This document shows, piece by piece, positions 7,115 to 17,325 of a DNA stretch of 64,000 nt. The translations under genes were made by a program, and so were the position numbers. The stretch's first letter is position 1; each line of letters opens with the position of its first letter. The DNA comes from Zeimonas sediminis. Lineage in GTDB: Bacteria; Pseudomonadota; Gammaproteobacteria; Burkholderiales; Burkholderiaceae_E. Below the pieces are notes generated by a model that saw only the letters and a program-made list of their open reading frames with translations, was not told the origin of the DNA and did no database searches. The DNA lies in NCBI RefSeq assembly GCF_023721795.1, contig NZ_JAMQYE010000001.1, positions 1 to 64,000 of the forward strand, written 5' to 3'.

Positions 7115-8347
7115 CTACCTTGCCGCCGGCCGCGCGCCGCCGGCGGCCTCGAACCTGCCGCGCCATTCGCGCGCCAGCGCCTTCGCCTGGTCGATCTGCC
7201 TGGACGTCATCGTCGCCTCGAGCGACTTCAGCGGTTCGGCCGCCTCGGCGTGACCGGCCGCCTGCGCGAGCGCGAGCCACTGGTGCGCCCGCACCGGGTC
7301 CTTCGCCACGCCTTCGCCCTGCAGATGCGCGAGGCCGACCCGGTATTGGGCGCGCGGGTCGCCCTGGTCGGCAGCCTTGCGAAGCCACCAAGCCGCCTCG
7401 AACGGATCCTTGGGCACGCCCCGGCCCTCGGCATGTCGCACGCCCAGCAGGTACTGGGCCTCCCGCGAGCCGTGCTCGGCGGCCTTGCGCCACCAGACGA
7501 TCGCCATCGACTCCGACTGCGGCGTGCCACGGCCGGCCGCGTACATCTCGCCCAGGTGGAACTGCGCTTCCGCGACGCCCTGCCGGGCCGCCTGCTCGAA
7601 CAACCGGAAGGCCTCGGCCTCGTTGCGGGGGGTGCCGCGGCCTTCGGCAAGCATCAGGGCCAGCTCGCTGGATGCCTGGGTGTGCCCCTTCTCCGCTGCG
7701 AGCCGCAGCCATCGGATCGCTTCCTCGTCGTTGCGGGCCTGCATCGAGGTTGCTGCGAGCAGGGTGCCGAGCTTCCACTGGGCCTCGACATGGCCCTGTT
7801 CGGCCGCCTTGCGCAACCACGCCAGTGCCTGGGCCTCGTTCCTCGGCACGCCGGTCCCCTGCAGGTGCATCTGGCCGAACTCGAACTCGGCGCGAGGCAG
7901 GCCTTGCGCGGCGGCCTTGCCCAGCCACTCGGCCGCCAGAGCCGGGTCCCGCTGCAAGCCCTTGCCTTGCGCGTACATCCGGCCGAGATCGGCCTGTGCT
8001 TCGTGGTAGCCCTGCTCGGCGGCGCGCCTGTACCAGGCGACCGCCTCGGCCTCGTGACCGTGGGACTCGTTCCAGCGGCCGACCATCAGCTGGGCCTGCA
8101 GGTCTCCATCCTGGGCGAGCCTGGTCAGCTCCTTGAACGCGATCTCCCCGAAGAGGCGTTCCCAGAAACGGCGCTGATAGTCGGCGGCGTCGCTTCGCGC
8201 CCGGCGCGCCGCTTCCTCGCGCGCCAGTTCCTCTTCGCGGATCGCGCGCTCGATCAGGCCGCGCAGCGAGGTTTGCGCGTTCGCGAAGGGCGCGGCAAGG
8301 ATGGGAATCGCCAGTGCGGCAGCGAATAGCAGGGCTGGCCAGCGCAT
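7115..8347 (-). CDS. Exported Sel1-repeat protein
   Basis: This 410-residue protein has a signal peptide ending ANA-Q (after about residue 24), then a charged helical stretch rich in Glu and Arg (residues ~30-60). Eight full Sel1 repeats of about 36 residues follow, from roughly residue 84 to 370 (pattern G..EAQ..LG.MYA.G.G...D...A..W..KAA.Q). Sel1 repeats are protein-interaction scaffolds, often periplasmic in bacteria. No enzymatic domain is seen. It heads a two-gene unit with the small membrane protein. The start has GGAG upstream. It diverges from the sigma factor gene with only 18 bp between their open frames. Confidence 0.85.
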   Translation of the reverse strand: MRWPALLFAAALAIPILAAPFANAQTSLRGLIERAIREEELAREEAARRARSDAADYQRRFWERLFGEIAFKELTRLAQDGDLQAQLMVGRWNESHGHEAEAVAWYRRAAEQGYHEAQADLGRMYAQGKGLQRDPALAAEWLGKAAAQGLPRAEFEFGQMHLQGTGVPRNEAQALAWLRKAAEQGHVEAQWKLGTLLAATSMQARNDEEAIRWLRLAAEKGHTQASSELALMLAEGRGTPRNEAEAFRLFEQAARQGVAEAQFHLGEMYAAGRGTPQSESMAIVWWRKAAEHGSREAQYLLGVRHAEGRGVPKDPFEAAWWLRKAADQGDPRAQYRVGLAHLQGEGVAKDPVRAHQWLALAQAAGHAEAAEPLKSLEATMTSRQIDQAKALAREWRGRFEAAGGARPAAR

Positions 8348-8365
8348 CCGGTTCTCCGGCCCGAG

Positions 8366-9139
8366 ATGGTTGCGATCCTGCCTACTCTAAGCGATTCGGC
8401 GGGCCCGATGCTTGCGCTGGCGCATGGGCGCGGATCGGCGCATCATCTATTTTTGCGCGTGCGACTCGCCGCGGGGCCGCGGCGGGGCGTCGCGCTCGGG
8501 GCGGGCCCGAAGTTGGGGCAGTCTGACAAGCAGGTTTCCGGGGAGCTGGCGCTGCTGCGGGCGCGCCTGGTTCGATACGCGCGCCTGCTGACACGCGATG
8601 CCGCCACTGCCGAGGATCTCGTCCAGGACACGCTCGTCGCCGTCGTCCTGCGCCGCTCGGCACCCAGGGGCGAGGCCAGCATCACCACCTGGGCGATCGG
8701 CATCCTGAAGCACAAGGCCGCCGACTGGTGGCGCTCCCGGGAGAGCCGCTGGGCGACCAACCTCGAGGTCGAGGATGGCGACGAGCCGCTCGACGCGCTG
8801 TGTCGCGACTGCCAGCATCTCGGCTTCTGCGTGTCGCTCGCGGCCGAGCCCGAGGCTGCGCTCGAGCGCCGCGAGCTGGCGGCAGCCATCGCGCGTTGCG
8901 CGTCGCGCCTGCCGGCGGTGGCTGCGCAGGTCTTCATCCTGCACGAGTGCCTCGGCTTCGACACGGTCGAGGTCTGCGCCCAGCTGGGGTTGTCGCCGGC
9001 CAACTGCCGGATGCTGTTGCATCGCGCGCGAACGACGCTGCGCAAGTGCCTCGAGCACGACTGGCAGCCCGGGCACGGTCGCTCGGCGGAACGGTCGTCA
9101 CGACTGCCCGCGGCGCAACGACCAACACCGCGACGGTAA
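8366..9139 (+). CDS. ECF-like RNA polymerase sigma factor
   Basis: Sigma-70 family protein with region 2 (LVRYARLLTRDAATAEDLVQ, then ASITTWAIGILKHKAADWWR) and region 4 helix-turn-helix (VFILHECLGFDTVEVCAQLG, then LLHRARTTLRKCL). The linker carries cysteines, CRDCQHLGFC, which could bind metal or respond to redox; this is unusual enough to note. The true start is uncertain. The frame opens at 8366, but the first ~55 residues look non-conserved, and ATG 8408, GTG 8459 or TTG 8513 are possible. No anti-sigma gene is adjacent. The downstream neighbour is a DUF4148 secreted protein, probably co-transcribed. Confidence 0.82.
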   Translation: MVAILPTLSDSAGPMLALAHGRGSAHHLFLRVRLAAGPRRGVALGAGPKLGQSDKQVSGELALLRARLVRYARLLTRDAATAEDLVQDTLVAVVLRRSAPRGEASITTWAIGILKHKAADWWRSRESRWATNLEVEDGDEPLDALCRDCQHLGFCVSLAAEPEAALERRELAAAIARCASRLPAVAAQVFILHECLGFDTVEVCAQLGLSPANCRMLLHRARTTLRKCLEHDWQPGHGRSAERSSRLPAAQRPTPRR

Positions 9140-9197
9140 GGCGCGATGCCGAAGGGCCGGTCGCGCACGTCGACATCCATCCCTGAGGAGAATGATG

Positions 9198-9494
9198 ATG
9201 AGAGCGCTGTTGTTCACCGCGCTCGTCGCGGTGTCGTCCACGGCGTCCGTCGTGGCGCAGGAGATCGTGGAGTTCGAAGACCACTTCGTGTCGCGACTGA
9301 CGCGGGCCGAGGTGATCCAGGACCTCGGCCGCGCGAGGTCGCATGGCGAGATGGTCACGGCGGGGGAGATCTCCGCGTTCGCGGATGACGAGGCGCGCGC
9401 GCCGCGCGACGTCGCCGCGGTCCGCGCCGAGGCAGGCGAGGCTGCCCGCAGTGTCGCCGCGGGAACCGTCTACAGTGCCGAGAACAGGAACTGA
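9198..9494 (+). CDS. Small secreted DUF4148 protein
   Basis: This protein of about 98 aa has an N-terminal signal peptide (RALLFTALVAVSSTASVVAQ) followed by the DUF4148 core LTRAEVIQDLGRARSHGEM. DUF4148 proteins are small exported proteins common in Burkholderiales, and their function is unknown. Three ATG codons in a row (9192, 9195, 9198) are possible starts. 9198 is chosen because GAGGAG (9185-9190) then lies seven bases upstream. It follows the sigma factor gene closely and is probably in the same transcript, possibly as its main target. Confidence 0.8.
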   Translation: MRALLFTALVAVSSTASVVAQEIVEFEDHFVSRLTRAEVIQDLGRARSHGEMVTAGEISAFADDEARAPRDVAAVRAEAGEAARSVAAGTVYSAENRN

Positions 9495-9536
9495 GGCGGC
9501 CTCCGGGCCGGGCCAGACGTCCGGGACCGGGCAAAA

Positions 9537-9565
9537 GAAAAGGCCGCATCGCTGCGGCCTTTTTC
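9537..9565. terminator. Bidirectional intrinsic terminator
   Basis: An 8-bp stem AGGCCGCA (9541-9548) / TGCGGCCT (9553-9560) with loop TCGC is flanked by AAAAGAAA on the left and TTTTT on the right. It can terminate the sigma/DUF4148 transcript rightwards and the tRNA-Asn transcript leftwards. Confidence 0.9.
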
Positions 9566-9574
9566 CCTGCAATC

Positions 9575-9650
9575 TGGCTCCCCGACCAGGGCTCGAACCT
9601 GGGACCTGCGGATTAACAGTCCGTCGCTCTACCGACTGAGCTATCGGGGA
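9575..9650 (-). tRNA. tRNA-Asn (GTT)
   Basis: The minus strand folds as a 76-nt cloverleaf with encoded CCA. The acceptor stem is TCCCCGA/TCGGGGA, the D arm contains AGCTCAGTCGGTAGAGC, the anticodon GTT is at 9617-9615, and the T arm contains GGTTCGAGCC. Transcription ends at the terminator 9537-9565. Confidence 0.97.
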
Positions 9651-9724
9651 ACAGCCGGTAATTATAGCCAGACTTTCCGGTTGCTGTCGAATCGCATTCC
9701 GGAACCTCGCGGCGCTGTTGCCGC

Positions 9725-10933
9725 TTAGCCTGCCACCACCTTCGCGATCGCGTCGGCCACCGCGTCGATGTTCTTGCTGTTCAGCGCGGCCAGGCAGATC
9801 CGGCCGGTGCCGATCGCGTAGATCCCGAATTCCTCGCGCAGGCGGTCGACCTGCGCCGACGTGAGCCCCGAGTACGAGAACATGCCCCGCTGCCTGGTCA
9901 CGAAGGAGAAGTCCTGCTTCACGCCGCGCTCCTTCAGCTTCGCGACGAGCTGCTCGCGCATCTGCCGGATCCGCTCGCGCATGCCGGCGAGTTCCTGCTC
10001 CCACAGCTTGCGCAGTTCGGGCGTGGACAGCACGGCCGCGACGATCGCGGCGCCGTGGGTCGGCGGGTTCGAGTAGTTGGTGCGGATCACCCGCTTGACC
10101 TGGCTGATCACCCGGGCGGTCTCGTCGCGGTCGAGCGTGACGATCGACAGCGCGCCGACCCGCTCGCCGTACAGCGAGAACGATTTCGAGAACGAGCTCG
10201 AAACGAAGAAGGGCAGGCCGGAGTCGGCGAACAGTCGCAGCGCAGCCGCGTCCTCTTCGATGCCGTCGCCGAAGCCCTGGTAGGCCATGTCGAGGAAGGC
10301 GACGAGCTCGCGCGCGCGAACCGCCTCGACGACCTGCTTCCACTGCTCGAGCCCGAGATCGACGCCGGTCGGGTTGTGGCAGCAGGCGTGCAGCACCACG
10401 ATCGAACCGGCGGGCATCGCGTTCAGCGCGGCGAGCATGCCGGCGAAGTTCACGTCATGCGAGGCGGCGTCGTAGTACGGATAGGTATTGACCTTGAAAC
10501 CGGCGCCCTCGAACAGCGCGCGGTGGTTCTCCCAGCTCGGGTCGCTGATCCAGACCTCGGCGCCCGGATTCAGCCGCTTCAGGAAGTCGGCGCCGATCTT
10601 CAGGCCCCCGGTTCCGCCGAGCGCCTCGAAGGTCGCGACCCGGCCGGCGGCCAGCAGCGGCGAGTCCTTGCCGAACAGAAGGTGCTGCACCGCCTGGTTG
10701 TAGGCGCCGAAGCCTTCGATCGGCAGGTAGCCGCGCGCCGGAGCGGTTTCGAGGCGGGATTTCTCGGCTTCCCGCACCGCGGCGAGCAGCGGCAGCTTGC
10801 CGTTGTCGTCGTAGTAGACGCCGACGCCGAGGTTCACCTTGTTGGTGCGCGTGTCGGCGTTGAAGGCTTCGGTCAGTCCCAGAATCGGGTCACGAGGGGC
10901 CAACTGGACGGCGGCGAACATCGACTGGCTCAT
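9725..10933 (-). CDS. tyrB: Aromatic amino acid / aspartate aminotransferase
   Basis: PLP-dependent class I aminotransferase of 402 residues, close to the AspC/TyrB length (about 397). It moves amino groups between aspartate, aromatic amino acids and 2-oxoglutarate. Visible landmarks are the substrate loop GVYYDDNG, the ACCHNPTGVDL segment, DMAYQGFG for cofactor contact, the PLP lysine in SSSFSKSFSLYGERVG, and a C-terminal GRICLAALN. The neighbourhood tyrB-uvrB (divergent) is common in Burkholderiaceae, which favours the TyrB name, although AspC and TyrB cannot be separated by eye. Confidence 0.92.
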   Translation of the reverse strand: MSQSMFAAVQLAPRDPILGLTEAFNADTRTNKVNLGVGVYYDDNGKLPLLAAVREAEKSRLETAPARGYLPIEGFGAYNQAVQHLLFGKDSPLLAAGRVATFEALGGTGGLKIGADFLKRLNPGAEVWISDPSWENHRALFEGAGFKVNTYPYYDAASHDVNFAGMLAALNAMPAGSIVVLHACCHNPTGVDLGLEQWKQVVEAVRARELVAFLDMAYQGFGDGIEEDAAALRLFADSGLPFFVSSSFSKSFSLYGERVGALSIVTLDRDETARVISQVKRVIRTNYSNPPTHGAAIVAAVLSTPELRKLWEQELAGMRERIRQMREQLVAKLKERGVKQDFSFVTRQRGMFSYSGLTSAQVDRLREEFGIYAIGTGRICLAALNSKNIDAVADAIAKVVAG

Positions 10934-10989
10934 GGCGATCGACCAAGTTCCTGATTGTTAAGGTTTTTTACGTAATGAAACACAAGTAT

Positions 10990-11008
10990 CTGCACAAGAA
11001 ATGTGCAG
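10990..11008. promoter_or_regulatory. Operator-like palindrome in the tyrB-uvrB divergent region
   Basis: A perfect inverted repeat CTGCACA-N5-TGTGCAG lies in the AT-richer part of the 283-bp gap between tyrB and uvrB, 57 bp upstream of the tyrB start. It does not fit the CTGT-N8-ACAG SOS box. The regulator is unknown. Confidence 0.45.
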
Positions 11009-11216
11009 GGCACTAGCTTTTTGGGGGGCGGGAAGCGATAATTCGTCTTTGGCTGAGCGGCGGCGAAATCGCCGATTGGCCGGGATGAAAAGCCCTTGCC
11101 GGCTCGTGGTTTGCTGCCGGATTCCGCAACGCCGGGAATCCTGCGATGTCATGCGGCGGCGCAGCAAGCGCTCTATTTGTCAAGTCTAACACGCTGCCTC
11201 CGGAAACCTCGCCCAG

Positions 11217-13304
<2,088 letters not shown>

Positions 13305-13360
13305 ATGGCGCCCCGGAAGGGGCGCGAAGAAAGAATCCTGTTTTCGAGTCTGGAGCTGAA

Positions 13361-13882
13361 ATGGCAAAACGTGAACCGATCTCGCTGGCAATGAACACCC
13401 GCATCCTGTTCGTCTGCATGGGCAACATCTGCCGCTCGCCGATGGCCGAGGGGGTGTTCCGCCAGATGGTGCGGCAGGCGGGCCTCGACGAGGTGGTGCA
13501 GGTCGCATCGGCCGGCACGCACGCCTTCCACGCCGGCGAGGCGCCCGACAAGCGCGCCCAGGTCACCGCGGCCAAGCGCGGTTACGACATCTCCGACCTG
13601 CGCGCCCGCCGGGTCAAGGACAAGGACTTCGAGGATTTCGACATGATCCTCGCGATGGACTGGGACAACCTGGCCCTGCTGCAGCAGATGGCCCCCAAGA
13701 GCGCGCACCACAAGCTGCAGCTGCTGATGCGCTTCGCCAGCGACCACGAGTCGGCCACGATTCCCGACCCGTACTACGGCAACCAGCAGGGCTTCGAGCA
13801 GGTGCTCGACTACATCGAGGACGCCTGCAACGGCCTGCTCGAAGTCGCCAAGCGCCGCGCCACGCAGGTTGCCGCGGCCTGA
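13361..13882 (+). CDS. Low-molecular-weight protein tyrosine phosphatase
   Basis: Cytoplasmic phosphatase of 173 residues. The P-loop is CMGNICRSP (C-X5-R plus Ser) near the N-terminus and the general-acid loop is DPYYG near residue 130. Bacterial members act on tyrosine-phosphorylated proteins such as exopolysaccharide kinases, and sometimes on arginine phosphate. Start at 13361 with GGAG five bases upstream; a second possible start is the ATG at 13391. The position between uvrB and the isc operon is a conserved arrangement in Burkholderiaceae. The stop codon is built into the first of three consecutive hairpins. Confidence 0.93.
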   Translation: MAKREPISLAMNTRILFVCMGNICRSPMAEGVFRQMVRQAGLDEVVQVASAGTHAFHAGEAPDKRAQVTAAKRGYDISDLRARRVKDKDFEDFDMILAMDWDNLALLQQMAPKSAHHKLQLLMRFASDHESATIPDPYYGNQQGFEQVLDYIEDACNGLLEVAKRRATQVAAA

Positions 13883-13994
13883 CATTGCGGGCCATGTGTG
13901 GCCCGCAATGTCAGTCCCGGATTGCACCGCAATCCGGCGGCGGCAAGCGGCCTGACTCTGCAGGCCCCGAGCGACCCGGCACGCCGGGTCGCTC
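13880..13994. repeat. Three consecutive hairpins between the phosphatase gene and iscR
   Basis: Hairpin 1 has a 14-bp perfect stem (13880-13893 with 13900-13913, loop ATGTGT) and includes the phosphatase stop codon. Hairpin 2 is CCGGATTGC/GCAATCCGG (13917-13937, loop ACC). Hairpin 3 is GAGCGACCCGG/CCGGGTCGCTC (13969-13994, loop CACG). None has a T-run. The three share no sequence. The rest of the ~300-bp gap holds the iscR control region. Confidence 0.88.
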
Positions 13995-14103
13995 GCTCCT
14001 CGGCGTTGCGCGCGCTCCTGTAAGGCACGCCGGTCGGCATCGACGATACCCGAGTGGAGCGGATGGGTTTTTGTCCACGACAAACCCCCTTCCATTGCCA
14101 CCA

Positions 14104-14128
14104 AATCTCGACTAAAATACTCGGAATA
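14104..14128 (+). promoter_or_regulatory. Likely IscR type 1 binding site upstream of iscR
   Basis: The sequence TCGACTAAAATACTCGG matches the core of the E. coli type 1 IscR motif (YYGACTRWWWYAGTCRR) at all but one position; the flanks fit less well. It lies about 55 bp before the iscR start, overlapping the likely promoter, with TTGCCA at 14095-14100 as a possible -35. This supports autorepression by the [2Fe-2S] form of IscR. Confidence 0.72.
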
Positions 14129-14182
14129 TCGCAGCCGCGATGGTCCGAGGCACCGACTGGCCTCTACCTCACTGGAGCAAGC

Positions 14183-14713
14183 ATGAGACTGACCACCAAG
14201 GGACGTTTCGCGGTCACCGCCATGATCGACCTGGCGATGCGTCAGCATCAGGGTCCCGTCACGCTGGCCGGCATCAGCCAGCGCCAGAAGATCTCGCTGT
14301 CCTACCTCGAGCAACTGTTCGGCAAGCTGCGCCGGCACGAGCTCGTCGAGAGCACGCGCGGGCCGGGCGGCGGCTACACGCTGGCGCGTCCGGCCAAGAG
14401 CGTCACCGTGGCCGACATCATCTTCGCGGTCGACGAGCCCCTCGACGCGACCCAGTGCGGCGGCAAGGAAAACTGCAACGACGACGGCCCGTGCATGACG
14501 CACGAGCTCTGGTCGAACCTGAACAAGCGGATGATCGAGTACCTCGACTCGGTCTCGCTCGGCGAACTGGTCGAGCAGCAGCGTGGCCGCGAGGCGCAGA
14601 ACCGCCAGCCGCGCGAGATCTCGGTGCTCAAGGAGCATCGCGCCGCGCTCGAGTTCCCGACCTCCACGCTGCAGCCGATCAAGCTCGACAACGGCCGCAT
14701 CACGACCATCTGA
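14183..14713 (+). CDS. iscR: Fe-S cluster assembly transcriptional regulator IscR
   Basis: Rrf2-family repressor of 176 residues. The winged helix covers residues 1-65. The cluster ligands Cys92, Cys98, Cys104 and His107 all match E. coli numbering exactly. Holo-IscR represses the isc operon when Fe-S clusters are plentiful; apo-IscR controls other targets. First gene of iscR-iscS-iscU-iscA-hscB-hscA-fdx-iscX. Start at 14183 with GGAG upstream. The C-terminal tail after residue ~135 is longer than in E. coli (162 aa), typical of betaproteobacteria. Confidence 0.97.
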   Translation: MRLTTKGRFAVTAMIDLAMRQHQGPVTLAGISQRQKISLSYLEQLFGKLRRHELVESTRGPGGGYTLARPAKSVTVADIIFAVDEPLDATQCGGKENCNDDGPCMTHELWSNLNKRMIEYLDSVSLGELVEQQRGREAQNRQPREISVLKEHRAALEFPTSTLQPIKLDNGRITTI

Positions 14714-14726
14714 TCAACCGATCGCC

Positions 14727-15935
14727 ATGCGACTCCCGATTTACCTTGACTATTCCGCAACGACGCCGGTCGATCCGCGTGTCGTGGACAAGATGGTTCC
14801 CTGGCTGTACGAGCACTTCGGGAATCCCGCCTCCCGCAGCCATCCGTACGGCTGGGAGGCGGAGAAGGCGGTCGAGGAGGCGCGAGGCCAGGTTGCCGCG
14901 CTGGTGAACTGCGATCCGCGCGAGATCGTCTGGACCTCGGGGGCGACCGAGTCGATCAATCTCGCGCTGAAGGGTGCCGCGCACTTCTACAAGGAGCGCG
15001 GCCGCCACCTGGTCACGGTGCGCACCGAACACAAGGCCACGCTCGACACGATGCGCGAGCTCGAGCGCCAGGGCTTCGAAGTCACCTATCTCGAGGTTCG
15101 GCCCGACGGCCTGATCGACCTCGACGCGTTCGTGGCGGCGCTGCGGCCCGACACGATCGTCGCGTCGGTCATGTACGTGAACAACGAGATCGGGGTGATC
15201 CAGGACGTCGCCAGGCTGGGCGAGATCTGCCGCGAGCGCGGCATCGTGTTCCACGTCGACGCGGCACAGGCCACCGGCAAGCTGCCGATCGACCTCGGCG
15301 CGCTGAAGGTCGACCTGATGTCGTTCTCGGCGCACAAGACCTACGGCCCCAAGGGCGTCGGAGCGCTCTACATCCGGCGCAAGCCGCGCGTGCGGATCGA
15401 GGCGCAGATCCACGGCGGCGGCCACGAGCGCGGGTTCCGCTCGGGCACGCTGCCCACGCACCAGATCGTCGGCATGGGCGAGGCCTTCCGGATCGCCCGC
15501 GAGGAAATGGCCACCGAGAACGAGCGCGTCCGCATGCTGCGCGACCGTCTGCTGAACGGGCTCTCGCAGATCGAGGAGGTCTACGTCAACGGCGACCTCG
15601 AGCAGCGGGTGCCGCACAACCTGAACATGAGCTTCAACTACGTCGAGGGCGAGTCGCTGATCATGGCGATCAAGGACATCGCGGTGTCCAGCGGATCGGC
15701 CTGCACCTCGGCGAGCCTGGAGCCGTCCTACGTGCTGCGGGCGCTCGGTCGCAGCGACGAACTGGCGCACAGCTCGATCCGCTTCTCGGTCGGCCGCTTC
15801 ACGACCGAAGAAGAGGTCGATTTCGCGGTCGACCTGATCCGCAAGCGCGTCGGCAAGCTGCGCGAGATGTCGCCGCTGTGGGAGATGGTCCAGGAAGGCA
15901 TCGACCTCGACACGGTCCAGTGGGCCGCCCACTGA
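14727..15935 (+). CDS. iscS: Cysteine desulfurase IscS
   Basis: PLP enzyme that takes sulfur from cysteine and hands it as persulfide to IscU and other acceptors. It has 402 residues (404 in E. coli). The PLP lysine is Lys204 in [12 protein letters not shown], and the sulfur-carrying cysteine is Cys326 in [21 protein letters not shown], on the mobile loop. The protein begins [16 protein letters not shown]. The open frame extends upstream within iscR, but ATG 14727 gives the standard length. It starts 13 bp after iscR. Confidence 0.97.
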   Translation: MRLPIYLDYSATTPVDPRVVDKMVPWLYEHFGNPASRSHPYGWEAEKAVEEARGQVAALVNCDPREIVWTSGATESINLALKGAAHFYKERGRHLVTVRTEHKATLDTMRELERQGFEVTYLEVRPDGLIDLDAFVAALRPDTIVASVMYVNNEIGVIQDVARLGEICRERGIVFHVDAAQATGKLPIDLGALKVDLMSFSAHKTYGPKGVGALYIRRKPRVRIEAQIHGGGHERGFRSGTLPTHQIVGMGEAFRIAREEMATENERVRMLRDRLLNGLSQIEEVYVNGDLEQRVPHNLNMSFNYVEGESLIMAIKDIAVSSGSACTSASLEPSYVLRALGRSDELAHSSIRFSVGRFTTEEEVDFAVDLIRKRVGKLREMSPLWEMVQEGIDLDTVQWAAH

Positions 15936-15966
15936 CAGGAACGAAACGAAGTCCGGAGATTCGGCA

Positions 15967-16389
15967 ATGGCCTACAGCGAAAAAGTCATCGATCACTACG
16001 AGAACCCGCGCAACGTCGGCGCGCTCGATCGCAACGACCCTCAGGTCGGCACCGGCATGGTCGGCGCGCCGGCCTGCGGCGACGTGATGAAGCTGCAGAT
16101 CCGCGTCAACGACGCCGGCATCATCGAGGACGCCCGCTTCAAGACCTACGGCTGCGGCTCCGCGATCGCCTCGTCGTCGCTGGTCACCGAATGGGTCAAG
16201 GGCAAGTCGCTCGACGAGGCGATGGCGATCCGCAACACGCAGATCGCCGAGGAACTGGCGCTGCCGCCGGTCAAGATCCACTGTTCGATCCTGGCCGAAG
16301 ACGCGATCAAGGCCGCGGTCGACGACTATCGCCGCAAGCACGGCGAGGCGGCGCCGGCCGCCGAGGCCGACGGCCGCCAGGCGGCCTGA
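15967..16389 (+). CDS. iscU: Fe-S cluster scaffold IscU
   Basis: Scaffold on which [2Fe-2S] clusters are built from IscS sulfur. The 140-residue protein has the three ligand cysteines Cys37, Cys63 and Cys106, Asp39 of the conserved CGD, and the HscA recognition motif LPPVK at 99-103. The tail after residue 126 is Ala/Glu-rich and dispensable-looking. It lies 31 bp after iscS. Confidence 0.98.
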   Translation: MAYSEKVIDHYENPRNVGALDRNDPQVGTGMVGAPACGDVMKLQIRVNDAGIIEDARFKTYGCGSAIASSSLVTEWVKGKSLDEAMAIRNTQIAEELALPPVKIHCSILAEDAIKAAVDDYRRKHGEAAPAAEADGRQAA

Positions 16390-16406
16390 ACGAAGGAGGA
16401 ACGCAC

Positions 16407-16730
16407 ATGGCTGTCACGCTCACCGAAGCTGCCGCCCGGCACGTGTCGGGCTACCTGGCGCGCCGCGGCAAGGGCATCGGCCTTCGCGTCGGCGTGCGCA
16501 CCACCGGCTGCTCGGGCCTCGCCTACAAGCTGGAGTTCGCCGACGAGGCCGACCCGACCGACCTGTCCTTCGAGAGCCACGGCGTGAAGGTCTTCGTCGA
16601 CCCGAAGAGCCTTCCGTACATCGACGGAACCGAGCTCGACTTCGCTCGCGAGGGCCTGAACGAGGGCTTCAAGTTCAGGAACCCGAACGTCGCGGCCGAG
16701 TGCGGTTGCGGCGAATCGTTCACGGTCTGA
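16407..16730 (+). CDS. iscA: Iron-sulfur assembly protein IscA
   Basis: A-type carrier of 107 residues with cysteines 35, 99 and 101 (GCSGL and ECGCGESF), the same numbering as E. coli IscA. It helps deliver iron or form [4Fe-4S] clusters. A strong ribosome site, AAGGAGGA, precedes ATG 16407. It is followed by a terminator-like hairpin before hscB. Confidence 0.97.
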   Translation: MAVTLTEAAARHVSGYLARRGKGIGLRVGVRTTGCSGLAYKLEFADEADPTDLSFESHGVKVFVDPKSLPYIDGTELDFAREGLNEGFKFRNPNVAAECGCGESFTV

Positions 16731-16770
16731 GCAGGACCACGATGGCGGCCTTCCGGGCCGCCTCGCTACC

Positions 16771-16800
16771 AGGGGCGGCCTGACAGCCGCCTCTTTGTTT
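16771..16800 (+). terminator. Terminator-like hairpin inside the isc operon (iscA-hscB)
   Basis: GGCGGC (16774-16779) pairs with GCCGCC (16786-16791) over loop CTGACA, extended by a near-match AG../..CT, then TTTGTTTT (16794-16801). A second stem, GGCGGCC/GGGCCGCC, lies at 16744-16762. As hscB lies directly after it in the same operon, it probably acts as partial attenuation. Confidence 0.7.
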
Positions 16801-16806
16801 TGTCCG

Positions 16807-17325
16807 ATGGAAGCGCTGCGCCGCAACTACTTCGAGCTGTTCTCGCTGCCCGCCTCGTTCGCGCTCGACCCGCCTGCGCTGGAGTCGGCCTGGCGCGCCC
16901 TGCAGGGCGCGGTGCATCCCGACCGCCATGCCGGCGCGCCCGAGTCGCAGCGCAGGCTCGCGATGCAGCTCGCCGCGCACGTCAACGAGGCGGTGCGCAC
17001 GCTTCGCGATCCCTGCCGGCGGGCGGAGTATCTTTGCGCGCTGAACGGCGTGTCGGTCGAGGCCGAGTCGAACACCTCGATGCCGGCGGCGTTCCTGATG
17101 CAGCAGATGGATTGGCGAGAGCGGCTCGAGGAGGCGCGCGACGCAGGCGACGAGGTCGGACTGCAGGCGCTGCGCGTCGAGCTCGGCAACGAACGCGAGC
17201 GCTTGCTCGAGGGCCTGGCCGATGCGATCGACCGGCGCGGCGAGTTCGTGGCAGCGGCGGGCCTCGTGCGGCAGCTGATGTTCGTCGAACGCTTCGGCCA
17301 AGGCATCGATTCGATGGATTCCTGA
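16807..17325 (+). CDS. hscB: Co-chaperone HscB
   Basis: J-domain protein that brings IscU to the chaperone HscA and stimulates its ATPase. The 172-residue protein has an N-terminal J domain with the HPD tripeptide in AVHPDRHAG (near residue 38) and a C-terminal helical IscU-binding domain. ATG 16807 is used. The TTG at 16795 in the same frame is less likely. The stop overlaps the hscA start by one base. Confidence 0.95.
   Translation: MEALRRNYFELFSLPASFALDPPALESAWRALQGAVHPDRHAGAPESQRRLAMQLAAHVNEAVRTLRDPCRRAEYLCALNGVSVEAESNTSMPAAFLMQQMDWRERLEEARDAGDEVGLQALRVELGNERERLLEGLADAIDRRGEFVAAAGLVRQLMFVERFGQGIDSMDS

Noticed and set aside
10934-11216. LexA (SOS) box upstream of uvrB
   Set aside because: No CTGT-N8-ACAG type sequence was found; the palindrome present has a different sequence and spacing.
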